DNA of 64,000 bases, from positions 53,817 through 117,816 of the forward strand of contig JAQTZZ010000010.1 in assembly GCA_028687545.1 (NCBI GenBank). The letters run 5' to 3'. Numbering within the stretch: position 1 is the first letter of the stretch; each line of letters opens with the position of its first letter. The notes under the pieces were generated by a model that saw only the letters and a list, made by a program, of their open reading frames with translations, ran no database searches and was not told the DNA's origin. The position numbers and the translations under genes are program-made. This DNA is from Candidatus Wallbacteria bacterium (GTDB lineage: Bacteria; Muiribacteriota; JAQTZZ01). Shown here in pieces: positions 1-8,550 of this stretch.

Positions 1-16
1 GCCGAACTTTCCGGCA

Positions 17-1981
17 ATGGATTTTGACCGGGAGAAGGATCAGAAACTATACTGGCTGCTCCGCGAATCAGGGGACGAGGAACTGCTCAGGCTGATGCTG
101 GGAAAAGGGAATGTGCAGTTGCATATCGACCTGGTGCCTGCAGTAAAAAGCGCAGCACTCGCAAGGGAAATCAAACTGGAAACCCTTGACAGGAGCAAGT
201 ATTCCCCAAGCCCGCTCGGCTTCACCAGAAGTCCTGCTGTCGCGCAATACCTGATCGACCAGGGGCATTCCCCGAATCATGGGGAAAGATTCGCGGACAC
301 CCCGCTGGCCATGACCTGCAGTGCGGACGTAGCCGAAACATTGCTCGTCAACGGAGCAAAATACAAATCCTCCCCAGAGCACAGCTTGTGGATTTCTCTT
401 CTTCTGCCGCATGTGCGGTGCAAGGAAGTCGCAGAACTGCTGATCAGCAGAGGCTGCATATACGACCAGCCGGATATGGATGGTGCGTATGCGATCGACT
501 ATGCTACCCCTGCGGTCCTGACTGTTCTCCTGGAAAAAGGAGTATCGCCTAACATTACTGCGAAATCCGGAAACACTCCGCTTTTCTATCTTTCATATTC
601 CGTAGATAAAGCCCGCATCCTGCTGGACCATGGTGCCGATCCCTTCGCGAGAACCGCAGTTTTTTCGAATGGCCTGCCTGTCGACAAGAGCAAGGGACAG
701 TTCGGACTGACTCTGCTGCATTGCGCAAACAGCGGCGAATTCGTAAAGTTGATGATCGAATCCGGACTTGATCCCAATGTCCGTGGCGGAGAACATAACG
801 GAACTCCACTTCACTCAGCCGAGAGGCTGGACGTGATCATGGCCCTGGTCGAAGCAGGCGCAGACGTCAATGCCAGGGACGACCTCGGGCGTACACCTCT
901 CTTTAACAGTTCGCTGTCTTCAGCTGGAATCAGTTACCTGCTGGAACATGGTGCAGACATCACAGCACTCGACAGTAAAGGACACGGGATCCTGGAATTT
1001 CACCAGAACCCTGAAATGCAGGCACAGCTCAGAACAGCCGGAGCTGCCGGCAAAACCACCTCTCTGGAGAGGAACGGCAAGGTTGCGGAAGATCCTCTGC
1101 TGTTCAAAAAAATCCTGGATGAAGGCGGAGATATCCTGGCTCCTTTTGATTTCAGCAGTGAACAGGACGCATACCTGAAGACTTTCGACGGGCAGCTCCC
1201 GCTGCTGGCTCTGCTGGAGCGGGGACACCCAGGCGCTTCAGCGGAAACGGACGAACTGTACATCGGTCTGATCAGGGAATTCTTAGCCAAAGGCGGGGAC
1301 CCGAAAATCAAAGACAGTTCAGGCCGCTCGATCCTGATGCTCTACCCCTGCCTTGAGGTCGCCCGGATGCTGGAAAAAAAGGGTTTTGATCCGAACCGGG
1401 AAATTGATGCATTGCTCTACAATGCCTTGATCGGGCCAGGCAATGCGGAATTCATCCGATATCTGCTCGACAAGGCAGGTCCGGATGCAAAAAACACCAC
1501 TTATGCGATCGATATGTCTGATGTCAAGAATGCCACTCCGCTGATGATCTGTCTGCCAGAATACGTGGATCTGCTTGTCAAGGCAGGGATCCCGGTCAAT
1601 GCAATCGACAACCGCGGCTGTTCGGCCCTGCATGATGCGGCAGCAAATTCCCGGAACTCCAAGGGTACAGGCCTGGTCAAGGCTGTGAAACTGCTTTCAG
1701 CCGGTGCAGACCCCAGGCTGGCTGATAATGAGGGAAACACACCTCTGCATAAAGCTGCCGCAGCTTTCCTGCTCACCTGGGAAGAAAGTAATGATCTTGA
1801 TTTGGAGAAGCCATGGTACAGCAAATATCTGGAATTTCTGGAGCTGCTCAGAAAAGCCGGCTGCCAGACCGGAGCGAAAAACAAGGCTGGTGATACGGCG
1901 CTCGACATTTTCAACAGGCATTGCAGGGAAAAAGGCCTGGCCGGGGAAAAGATCGATGAGATTGCCAGGCTGCTGCAATAA
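17..1981 (+). CDS. Ankyrin-repeat protein
   Basis: A 654-residue protein made almost entirely of ankyrin-type repeats. Recurrent TPL.-A....LL..GAD.N signatures are visible, for example NTPLFYLS followed by ARILLDHGADP near residue 200, GTPLHSAE and VEAGADVNARD near 270, and GNTPLHKAAA near 580. Ankyrin arrays bind partner proteins, so no reaction is implied. There is no signal peptide or membrane segment, which suggests the cytoplasm. The frame stays open upstream of the ATG to the window edge, so the true start could lie outside. No neighbour in the window points to a partner. The repeat class is secure; the function is unknown. Confidence 0.85.
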   Translation: MDFDREKDQKLYWLLRESGDEELLRLMLGKGNVQLHIDLVPAVKSAALAREIKLETLDRSKYSPSPLGFTRSPAVAQYLIDQGHSPNHGERFADTPLAMTCSADVAETLLVNGAKYKSSPEHSLWISLLLPHVRCKEVAELLISRGCIYDQPDMDGAYAIDYATPAVLTVLLEKGVSPNITAKSGNTPLFYLSYSVDKARILLDHGADPFARTAVFSNGLPVDKSKGQFGLTLLHCANSGEFVKLMIESGLDPNVRGGEHNGTPLHSAERLDVIMALVEAGADVNARDDLGRTPLFNSSLSSAGISYLLEHGADITALDSKGHGILEFHQNPEMQAQLRTAGAAGKTTSLERNGKVAEDPLLFKKILDEGGDILAPFDFSSEQDAYLKTFDGQLPLLALLERGHPGASAETDELYIGLIREFLAKGGDPKIKDSSGRSILMLYPCLEVARMLEKKGFDPNREIDALLYNALIGPGNAEFIRYLLDKAGPDAKNTTYAIDMSDVKNATPLMICLPEYVDLLVKAGIPVNAIDNRGCSALHDAAANSRNSKGTGLVKAVKLLSAGADPRLADNEGNTPLHKAAAAFLLTWEESNDLDLEKPWYSKYLEFLELLRKAGCQTGAKNKAGDTALDIFNRHCREKGLAGEKIDEIARLLQ

Positions 1982-2015
1982 AAAGATACTTAAAAGGGCA
2001 ATGACTTTTTGAAAG

Positions 2016-2345
2016 TCAGTCTACTATGAACAGCTTTACTCCAGTTTCCGTGTATGAGCGGTGCGGCTCTGCGTTGTCTGCGACCTGGTAGCTCATACCC
2101 GGTTTGAGAGTGAACCTGCGCCCGTCCTGCAGTTCGGTGTGCAGTTCGCCTTCGAGGCAGAAAAGTATGTGCCCTTTGGAGCACCAGTGGTCCGCTTGAT
2201 AGCCGGCAGTATACTCCACCATCCTGACGCGGATGTCCCCGAAGTTGCAGGAACGCCAATAGGCCATGCCCCGCTCTCCTTTGTGTTCAGTTCGCTCGAT
2301 CTTTGACCAGTCCGTGACGCCAAACGGAATCTCCGACATCTTCAC
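2016..2345 (-). CDS. Small cupin, DHCW-motif type
   Basis: A 109-residue single-domain cupin. It carries ADHWCSKGHI near residue 51, the signature of the DHCW-motif cupin-fold proteins, followed by LEGELHTELQDG and a PHRSYTE tail typical of a small beta-barrel. The DHCW motif probably replaces the usual HxH metal site, and the substrate is unknown. The reading frame starts behind a purine-rich GAGAGGAGG stretch and is divergent from the second cupin gene across about 120 bases. Upstream on the minus strand lies a TGTAAAAT box with a CCGA ten bases before it, resembling the recurrent promoter element described elsewhere in the window. Family call good, role unknown. Confidence 0.8.
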   Translation of the reverse strand: MKMSEIPFGVTDWSKIERTEHKGERGMAYWRSCNFGDIRVRMVEYTAGYQADHWCSKGHILFCLEGELHTELQDGRRFTLKPGMSYQVADNAEPHRSYTETGVKLFIVD

Positions 2346-2421
2346 AGGTGCCTCCTCTCAAAGGAAACCATGATTATTTTACATCACTTGATCGGAATAT
2401 AGAAAAATTAATTATTTGAGA

Positions 2422-2451
2422 TTGTGCAAACCGTTGCTTCACGATTAGAAT
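2422..2451 (+). promoter_or_regulatory. Probable promoter for the cupin gene
   Basis: TTGTGC and TAGAAT are separated by 18 bases and lie 18 bases upstream of the cupin start at 2470, which implies a very short leader. Based on sequence match only. Confidence 0.4.
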
Positions 2452-2469
2452 TACGTCATGGAGGACAGT

Positions 2470-2817
2470 ATGAAATATTTCCCCGAAGTAATCAGTCAAT
2501 TGGCTCAGGCAGATGTCCCTCTTAAAGGCGTGTCCGCCCGTCTTTCCCAAGGAAATGGGCATCAGATCCTTTTCATGGAGTTCAGTGAGGATGCAGATCT
2601 GCCGGAGCACACTCATGAAAGCCAGTGGGGCGTCATCCTTGAAGGAAAATCAGACCTGGTCATCGACGGGGTGAAACATACCTTCTGCAAAGGAGACCGT
2701 TACTTCATCCCCTGCGGTGTGAAGCATTCCGGTAAGATCTATGCCGGGTATGCTGATGTCACTTTTTTCAACCAGGCTGATCGGTATCTGGTAAAAAAAT
2801 CACTCAATAGCAGGTGA
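2470..2817 (+). CDS. Cupin-domain protein
   Basis: A 115-residue single cupin barrel. Motif 1 is PEHTHESQWGVILEG and motif 2 is GDRYFIPCGVKHSG, giving the His pair and downstream His expected of a metal-binding cupin. An upstream ATG at 2458 is in frame, but it sits inside the Shine-Dalgarno sequence GGAGGA. The ATG at 2470 is therefore preferred. Substrate unknown; small stand-alone cupins range from sensors to sugar isomerases. Two broken copies of this gene lie elsewhere: the first 15 codons at 14415 and a middle piece at 38389, both highly similar at nucleotide level. A truncated YciI gene starts 2 bases after its stop. Confidence 0.85.
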   Translation: MKYFPEVISQLAQADVPLKGVSARLSQGNGHQILFMEFSEDADLPEHTHESQWGVILEGKSDLVIDGVKHTFCKGDRYFIPCGVKHSGKIYAGYADVTFFNQADRYLVKKSLNSR

Positions 2818-2819
2818 AG

Positions 2820-2984
2820 ATGAGTAAAGACAAGAAAAAATTTGTAGTCTTCCTGGGTAATACTCACCAAGATGTCGAATCAATAGTGCGAAGCGATCCC
2901 TTTATCGTGAACAGGTATTACCAGTCATACGAGATACACGAACTGATTGAGGGCAATGAAAACAACAACTGGCTTTTGGAATGA
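2820..2984 (+). pseudogene. Internally deleted YciI-domain gene
   Basis: A 54-codon frame starting ATG AGT AAA GAC. It begins with KKFVVFL and jumps directly to DVESIVRSDPFIVNRYYQ, ending in GNENNNWLLE. Both halves match the YciI part of the GNAT-YciI fusion at 4902-5723, where about 40 residues separate them. The centre of the domain has been removed, taking with it the conserved His and the GPL segment of the family. It may still be transcribed with the cupin (2-base gap) but is unlikely to fold as a normal YciI protein. Confidence 0.75.
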
Positions 2985-3057
2985 TCATCAGGCAGAGAAC
3001 ATCTTTTGGTCAGCCTGGAAGTTTTCGCGGATCAATACGCATTGGAGCTGAATCAGT

Positions 3058-3888
3058 ATGCTGAACAAAATCCCTGAACTTCGTTTTGAAAGTCCGGTTG
3101 CGGTTCGTTCAACTTTCAGTATCGAGCTTAATGGAGAAAACTTGGAGATTGCGGCCCTGCATCGCAAGTCCGGAGAAAACCTCGTGTTTTTCCTCCACGG
3201 CCTGGGAGCTGTGAAAGAGTGTTTTGAAGAGGCATTCAGTTCCGGGTATCTTAGCGGATACTCGCTATTGTCATGTGACCTGCCCGGATTCGGAGAATCA
3301 ACTAAAAGCGGTACATTCAGTTACAGCATGGAGGATTTTGCTGAAGTTTCCAGGCTGCTGCTCAACAGGCAGGACTATGATTCCCTTCACATCGTCGGTC
3401 ACAGCATGGGCGGCGCAATAGGAATCATTCTCGCAGGCTTGCTCGATGGCAGGATGCGCTCTTTCGTTAATGCCGAAGGAAATCTCATTGGCGACGACTG
3501 CGGTTTGCTGAGCAGAGAGGCTACCAGATACACTCTTCCTGAGTTCGAGTCCCATGGATTCAGGAAAGTCCTGGCCGGTTGCTCAGGCATTGAAAATCAG
3601 GGTATGAAAAAATGGCTGGAGTGGAATCAGAATGCATATGTTCCCGGATTTTTCCACAGCGCCCGCTCCCTTATCGCATGGTCCAAAGGTGACATCCTGC
3701 TTGAGAGGTTCAAAGCAATGAAATTCCGCAAGCTGTTTGCCTATGGAAGTCACAACAGCGACCTGAAAGTGCTCGGTCTGCTTGACGGTATTGAAACAGC
3801 ACCTGTCCCTGGAAGCTCTCATGCCATGATGATCGACAATCCGGAAGGTTTTTACTGCCTGCTGGGAGGATTTATTGCTGAAAAATAG
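3058..3888 (+). CDS. Alpha/beta hydrolase
   Basis: A 276-residue alpha/beta-hydrolase fold enzyme, probably a cytoplasmic serine esterase or lipase-like hydrolase. The oxyanion segment HGLG is at residues 47-50 and the nucleophile elbow GHSMGG places the Ser at 116. A plausible acid is Asp235 (SHNSDLK), and the catalytic His is 255 (GSSHAMM). The length is typical for the family. No signal peptide is present. A GGAG sits 10 bases before the ATG. The neighbours (cupin, arginase-fold, YciI) do not fix the substrate. The family is secure and the substrate unknown. Confidence 0.88.
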   Translation: MLNKIPELRFESPVAVRSTFSIELNGENLEIAALHRKSGENLVFFLHGLGAVKECFEEAFSSGYLSGYSLLSCDLPGFGESTKSGTFSYSMEDFAEVSRLLLNRQDYDSLHIVGHSMGGAIGIILAGLLDGRMRSFVNAEGNLIGDDCGLLSREATRYTLPEFESHGFRKVLAGCSGIENQGMKKWLEWNQNAYVPGFFHSARSLIAWSKGDILLERFKAMKFRKLFAYGSHNSDLKVLGLLDGIETAPVPGSSHAMMIDNPEGFYCLLGGFIAEK

Positions 3889-3918
3889 CTCAAAAGGCAG
3901 AAATTCAGGAAATCCTCC

Positions 3919-4011
3919 AAGTCCGGCAAAAAATGGCCCTTGAGCAAGTGGATTCAGGTAAACACAGTGGCACCATATAAAAAAGCCGCAGGTATGATAA
4001 AAAAAAATTAG
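3919..4011 (+). pseudogene. 3' remnant of a ClbS/DfsB-like gene
   Basis: Thirty codons ending in TAG read KSGKKWPLSKWIQVNTVAPY and then KKAAGMIKKN. This matches the last residues of the intact ClbS/DfsB-like protein at 32777-33364. The rest of the gene is missing. In both places the ClbS 3' end directly precedes an arginase-fold gene with the same GGAGCAAGCG leader, so this is the scar of a duplicated ClbS-arginase pair. Confidence 0.8.
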
Positions 4012-4032
4012 GGATCAAGTAAGGAGCAAGCG

Positions 4033-4875
4033 ATGAAATACATTTTGGGAATTCCTTCAGCCTGGGGATCATTTTTTAATGGACCTGAAGTGAGTCCTGC
4101 GGCGATCCGTGAAGCCGGACTTATCGATGCATTCAAATCAAGAGACGTGGTATTCGAGGATCTTGGTGATCTGCAACTGCTTCCCCTGATGTCCAGGCAC
4201 AGTGTACCGCCCATCAGGCATTACCCGTCCCCCAGGATTGTCTGGGAATTGACCTTGAATGAGCTGGAACCTGTGATCAGGAAAAGTAAACGGGTTTTGC
4301 TGCTCGGCGGAGACTGCAGCATAGTAGTCGGCTCCATGACAGCCATGCACAATGTCTATGGAAATTCAGCTTATCTTCTCTATCTTGATGGACACATGGA
4401 CTGCGAGATTCCAGTGGCCGATAAATGTGCAGGTGCGGCTGGCTTCGGCCTCTATCTGCTCACAGAGCAGAATCCCTTCTGGCCTTCCCCGGCCATCACT
4501 GAACAGCAGCTGCTGATAGCGGGAGTGCATGTCATGCCGGCTAACTGCAAAAAGATTCTGCCTCACTTAAGCCTTGCAAAGATGCGCAAAACCGGTATCC
4601 GCGACTCTGCCTTGAAGATTCTCTCGGCAATCGGGGCAGACATGAAAATACTGGTACACCTGGACGTGGATGTAATGAATCAGGAGTCAATGCCTGCAGC
4701 TTATTCGCCCAGCGAAGAAGGGCTGACTCTTGATGAAATGCAGGAGCTACTGTCGGTTGTCATGCATGATCAGCGGGTGAAACTGCTGGAGATTACCGAA
4801 TTCGATCCGCTGAAAGATCCTGAAGGCAAATCAGGCGCAGATATAGTGAAGCTGCTCTCCGGTTTTTCGTGGTAG
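4033..4875 (+). CDS. Arginase/ureohydrolase-fold protein, copy 1
   Basis: A 280-residue protein of the arginase/agmatinase/deacetylase fold, which normally hydrolyses guanidino compounds with two Mn ions. The three ligand motifs are recognisable but altered. GGDCS (92-96) has Cys95 where the family has His; DGHMD (119-123) keeps Asp-His-Asp; LDVDV (210-214) keeps both Asp. Arginase may therefore not be the real activity. The start has GGAGCAAGCG in front. The last residues, SGFSW, differ from those of the paralog at 33375 (AGAL) because the frame runs into the promoter of the next gene. Roughly 85-90% identical to copy 2. Substrate unknown. Confidence 0.82.
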   Translation: MKYILGIPSAWGSFFNGPEVSPAAIREAGLIDAFKSRDVVFEDLGDLQLLPLMSRHSVPPIRHYPSPRIVWELTLNELEPVIRKSKRVLLLGGDCSIVVGSMTAMHNVYGNSAYLLYLDGHMDCEIPVADKCAGAAGFGLYLLTEQNPFWPSPAITEQQLLIAGVHVMPANCKKILPHLSLAKMRKTGIRDSALKILSAIGADMKILVHLDVDVMNQESMPAAYSPSEEGLTLDEMQELLSVVMHDQRVKLLEITEFDPLKDPEGKSGADIVKLLSGFSW

Positions 4876-4878
4876 ATT
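4859..4878 (+). promoter_or_regulatory. Promoter half-element inside the arginase 3' end
   Basis: CCGG, ten bases, then TAGATT, followed by TTATTGTGAAG. This matches the element at 15075-15094 that precedes the broken copy of the same downstream gene. The upstream TTGAnnTG box is missing here because arginase coding sequence takes its place. Confidence 0.5.
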
Positions 4879-4901
4879 TTATTGTGAAGTAGGGAGGATA
4901 A

Positions 4902-5723
4902 ATGAGTAATCACAAAGCCGGCACGAATGACGGGATCGTGATCCGCAAAGCAATGCCTGGGGATGTTGAGGTTCTTACTTTTTTCAGGGTCGGTATGCTG
5001 AGTGAGGTTTTTACGGGGATGGAGGTTTCTGAAAACTTGGAGTTGAAAACTGTCATCAGAAAGTACTTTGAGGACAAGCTGGAAGGCAGTGATTTTTTTG
5101 GTCTGATTGCCGAGAAAGACGGGAGAGAAGTCGGAACAGGCGGGATGACCATTTCGATCGGCCCGCCCTCACCGGCCACCAAAAGCGGCAAGAAAGCATA
5201 CATTTTCGGGATGTACGCCATCCCAAAAGAGCGCTGCCACGGCATCGGAAGCAGAATTTTTCAGTGTCTGGTGGACGAAGCTGAAACGCGGGGAATAGAA
5301 TACATACACCTTCACGCGGCACCTGACGGCCTCAATGTTTATCTGAAAAAAGGCTTCCATGACCCGCACAACAAGGAACTGGTGCTTTTGCTGAAAGGTT
5401 CCTCTCGGCAAAAGCCGGAGCAGAAGCAGCCGGAGAACAAATTTGTAGTCATCCTGAAAGAGAAAAAGACTGGCACTCTGCAGAGACCTCTTCTGGAATC
5501 ACATGTGGAACATCTCAAAAACCTGCATCTGAAAAACCTGCTTTTCCTCTGCGGCCCTTTGAAAGACAGTGAATCAGCCTTATTGATCATCAGAGCAGAA
5601 AAGATGGAAGATGTAGAATCAATTGTGCGGAGTGACCCTTTTATTATCAACCAGTATTACCGATCGTTCGAGATACATGAGCTGATCGAAGGCAATGAAA
5701 GTAACAACTGGCTTTTGGAGTGA
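4902..5723 (+). CDS. GNAT acetyltransferase fused to a YciI domain
   Basis: A 273-residue two-domain protein. Residues 10-165 form a GNAT N-acetyltransferase with the acetyl-CoA loop in the segment YAIPKERCHGIGSRIF and the end motif YLKKGFHDP. Residues 178-273 form a YciI-like ferredoxin-fold domain (KFVVILKEKKTGTL, then LCGPLKD, then VRSDPFI). YciI-like domains are usually stand-alone, so the fusion is notable. An AGGGAGGATAA Shine-Dalgarno precedes the ATG. A degraded copy lacking most of the GNAT domain lies at 15119, and further YciI pieces lie at 2820 and 13181. Acyl acceptor unknown. Domain calls good, role open. Confidence 0.85.
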   Translation: MSNHKAGTNDGIVIRKAMPGDVEVLTFFRVGMLSEVFTGMEVSENLELKTVIRKYFEDKLEGSDFFGLIAEKDGREVGTGGMTISIGPPSPATKSGKKAYIFGMYAIPKERCHGIGSRIFQCLVDEAETRGIEYIHLHAAPDGLNVYLKKGFHDPHNKELVLLLKGSSRQKPEQKQPENKFVVILKEKKTGTLQRPLLESHVEHLKNLHLKNLLFLCGPLKDSESALLIIRAEKMEDVESIVRSDPFIINQYYRSFEIHELIEGNESNNWLLE

Positions 5724-5878
5724 TGACATCAGACTTCATGCTTTTACCTTCATTCCTGTTCGCACAAACCGGCAGATAACACAAAGTGTCAGAATTTCCT
5801 GGGCAAGATCATGGAAGAGATCACTTTTAAAGTTTCTCTGTTTGTATATTCCAGAAGCGCGGTTTAAAATTTTCTGAT

Positions 5879-8518
5879 ATGAAGTCCGGTTTGCTAAATC
5901 TCAGCAGAAACGAAATTGTCGATATGCTGGCTGAAAAATCCCGCACAGGATGCGTCTGCGTCGCTGGCCTTTCCGGATCAGGCAAAACCTGGCTGGCTAA
6001 TGCACTGGCCGCTGAGATTCAGAAAAGAGGGAGAAATGCCCTGCAGATCGACTGCAGACGGGCCTGGACCACATCGGATGTTTACAGCGCTTTATCTGAA
6101 TCCCTGCTGCAGCTCACCTGTGACAACAGTGTTCAGGCTTTTTCCAGTGATCCCGGAAAGTTCCTCGGATTCATCTCACGAAAAAATATTACCCTGATCA
6201 TCGATAACTTCCATTTTGCGGAGAATCCAGAAACGATTGCTTTACTTGAAGAAGCGGCTTCTGGAAGAAACGGGATCGTGGTTTTCTCCAGAGAAAGGCC
6301 GAAAATGGACCTGGCAACCAAGGGTGAAGTCTTCACCTGCGTGTTACCGGGTTTAACTGAGCATGAAACAGGAGTGATGTTCGATTCCCTGTTCGAAGTC
6401 CAGGGCCAGGAGACGCCGGGTTATGAGGCGAAACAGGCAGTCTTCCGTTTGACTCAGGGTCACCCCTTTTCGATCAGGGTGATCTGCGCATTGCTTGGCC
6501 GGGGTAACCTGACACTGTCAGACCTCAAAAAAGGTGAAAATGAAACCCTGCTGGGCAATTACCTGGAATGGCCTGCCTGGAATGCCCAGTCTGATGATTT
6601 CAGGCATGTATTGAAACTGATCAGCATCATGCGCACTCAAGTCGACAGGGAAATTATCCGGGACATCGCCGGAGCGGACGCCGCAATAGTGCTGGAAAAG
6701 CTCCGGATTTCCTGCCTCTCAGAAATCGACCTGTACGGCAGGATCTCGCTGCCGCTGATCCTGAAGAATTTCATCAGGGGGAAGATTCCGGAGACCGAGC
6801 TGTTGGAGTTGCATAAAAAAACTGCAGTTCTGCTGCTTTGCAGATTCGGTTTCGAACCTGCCTACCTGGAAGAGATTTTCTACCATTTTTCCAGTGCAGG
6901 AGAATGGCATGCTGCTATCGACGCCCTGACCGGCTTTGGTGAGGAGAACCTTTTTCTACAGGGCACATGCAGTGGTCTCATCCCTCTTATCAGAAGTGGG
7001 GCTTGGGAAGATAACTACAAAAAGAAGGAGTTGAAGTTAGTGTTGATAGACCAGTTGATCCTCATGGAGAGATTCCAGGAAGCTCAGGAGGAAATCGAGG
7101 GGATCGGCGGGTTTTATGGTAAATTCTTTGCTGCAGGAATTGAGTACTTCAAGTGGAACAACGAATCTGCGCTTACCCAATACAGCAAACTTCTCAGCCA
7201 GACCAGAGATCAAAAACAGAGATTTCTGGTGCTCAATAGAATTGCCTTATGTCATATTTTTATTGGCAATTTCGAGAAAGGCCGGGAGTTTCTTATAGAA
7301 TTATCAAAGATGCAGGAATTCGCTGCCAATCCGCTGGCTGCCATCAGGTTTTACATTTCCAGCACAAAGTTTTCTGAATACTGCGGGAAATACGATGATC
7401 AACTCACTGCAATTGAAAAAACACTCGACCTGATGGAGGAAAACGGAATAAAAACCGGGCTAGGTATTATCCTGTATGTAAAAAGTTATTGTCTTGCGAT
7501 GCTGGGCAGGAATGAGGAATCGGCCCGGGTGGCAGGGGAAACATTGAAGATTGCCGAGAAGCATGGTGATACTGTGCTTCTAGCGTTAGCATATGATCTG
7601 CATGCATTACTCACTCGCTATGGCAGTGATTGGCGAAAGTCCATCGAGTACCGGCTCAAATGCATAGAATTATGCAGATGCTCAAATAACACTGTTCACA
7701 TAGCATCGCATCAGGTCGAAATCGGCACTGCCTATCTGAGACTTGGAGAAATAGAAACTGCTGAGCACTATTTCCAATTAGTCCTGGAAACTATCGACAG
7801 TATCGAAGACATTGCGCTGAAAATCATAGCAATCAATTCCTATTGCGAGTTGCTGATCGCCACAGGCCGTTTCAGGGAAGCTCTGGAGCAGCTGCAGTCA
7901 GTCGAAAAGCAATTCCAGGGTAAATGTCCGCCACTTTGTACGAGCTTCAATTTTCTGATGGGAACATCCCTCGAAAAGCTTGGCGAAGCTGAAAAGGCCG
8001 GTCACTATTTCAGCCTCCACAGAATGGATCTGGATTCCATTCCCTCAGAAACCAGGAAACTATTCGAAAAGGAGGATGCCTGGCTGATTGCCAAGCTGCA
8101 GGAACCGAAGAAGATCAGGATCCTCCGCCGGGATACCGCTCCCGGATATATCAGCACAGAAGAAGTGGATTCCATACGCAGCCAGGCCGGGACTTTCGAA
8201 TTTTTTGCGGATTTTATGGGTTCATACGTAATTGTGGATGGAAGAAATATCGAAATCTTCAAGAAAAGGGTCATGGCGAGGATGTTGCAGGAACTGGTTT
8301 CAATCCCAGGGACCGAATTCAGCGCCGAACAACTTTATCCGAAGCTCTGGAACAGGAAATTCGAGCCTGAATCCGATGCAGGCACATTCCGCGCCGCTGT
8401 CTCCCGCCTGCGGAAAACTCTGGATCCGGACCATTCGCTCCGCTTCATCCTGAGCACTAAAGACTCCAGCGACTGCTGTTTCAACCCTGCAGTGAACTAT
8501 TGCATACTGCTTCCCTGA
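5879..8518 (+). CDS. STAND ATPase-TPR regulator with winged-helix output
   Basis: An 879-residue signalling ATPase. Walker A is GLSGSGKTW near residue 30, Walker B is TLIIDNFHF near 105, and QGHPFSI near 195 gives the GxP-type motif of STAND NTPases (MalT/NB-ARC group). TPR-like helices fill about 340-740. The C-terminal 100 residues (SAEQLYPKLW, then TFRAAVSRLRKTLD) resemble the OmpR/PhoB or SARP winged helix, so it probably binds DNA when the ATPase switch opens. It is a clear full-length paralog of the protein at 48603-51743 up to the TPRs; there the output is a kinase. No obvious ribosome site precedes the ATG, but the N-terminus aligns with that paralog. The ligand is unknown. Confidence 0.82.
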   Translation: MKSGLLNLSRNEIVDMLAEKSRTGCVCVAGLSGSGKTWLANALAAEIQKRGRNALQIDCRRAWTTSDVYSALSESLLQLTCDNSVQAFSSDPGKFLGFISRKNITLIIDNFHFAENPETIALLEEAASGRNGIVVFSRERPKMDLATKGEVFTCVLPGLTEHETGVMFDSLFEVQGQETPGYEAKQAVFRLTQGHPFSIRVICALLGRGNLTLSDLKKGENETLLGNYLEWPAWNAQSDDFRHVLKLISIMRTQVDREIIRDIAGADAAIVLEKLRISCLSEIDLYGRISLPLILKNFIRGKIPETELLELHKKTAVLLLCRFGFEPAYLEEIFYHFSSAGEWHAAIDALTGFGEENLFLQGTCSGLIPLIRSGAWEDNYKKKELKLVLIDQLILMERFQEAQEEIEGIGGFYGKFFAAGIEYFKWNNESALTQYSKLLSQTRDQKQRFLVLNRIALCHIFIGNFEKGREFLIELSKMQEFAANPLAAIRFYISSTKFSEYCGKYDDQLTAIEKTLDLMEENGIKTGLGIILYVKSYCLAMLGRNEESARVAGETLKIAEKHGDTVLLALAYDLHALLTRYGSDWRKSIEYRLKCIELCRCSNNTVHIASHQVEIGTAYLRLGEIETAEHYFQLVLETIDSIEDIALKIIAINSYCELLIATGRFREALEQLQSVEKQFQGKCPPLCTSFNFLMGTSLEKLGEAEKAGHYFSLHRMDLDSIPSETRKLFEKEDAWLIAKLQEPKKIRILRRDTAPGYISTEEVDSIRSQAGTFEFFADFMGSYVIVDGRNIEIFKKRVMARMLQELVSIPGTEFSAEQLYPKLWNRKFEPESDAGTFRAAVSRLRKTLDPDHSLRFILSTKDSSDCCFNPAVNYCILLP

Positions 8519-8531
8519 ATCACTCAAATCT

Positions 8532-8550
8532 ATTTGACGCAATCTGCTGC
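8532..8550 (+). promoter_or_regulatory. 19-base element shared with the GH10 gene
   Basis: ATTTGACGCAATCTGCTGC lies 75 bases before the secreted-protein gene at 8625. The same sequence with one change occurs on the minus strand at 18350-18368, 60 bases before the GH10 xylanase start. It contains a TTGACG that could act as a -35 box. Function inferred only. Confidence 0.4.

Noticed and set aside
870-1178. Second gene inside the ankyrin gene
   Set aside because: A different frame of the ankyrin coding sequence, with no start signal or recognisable domain.
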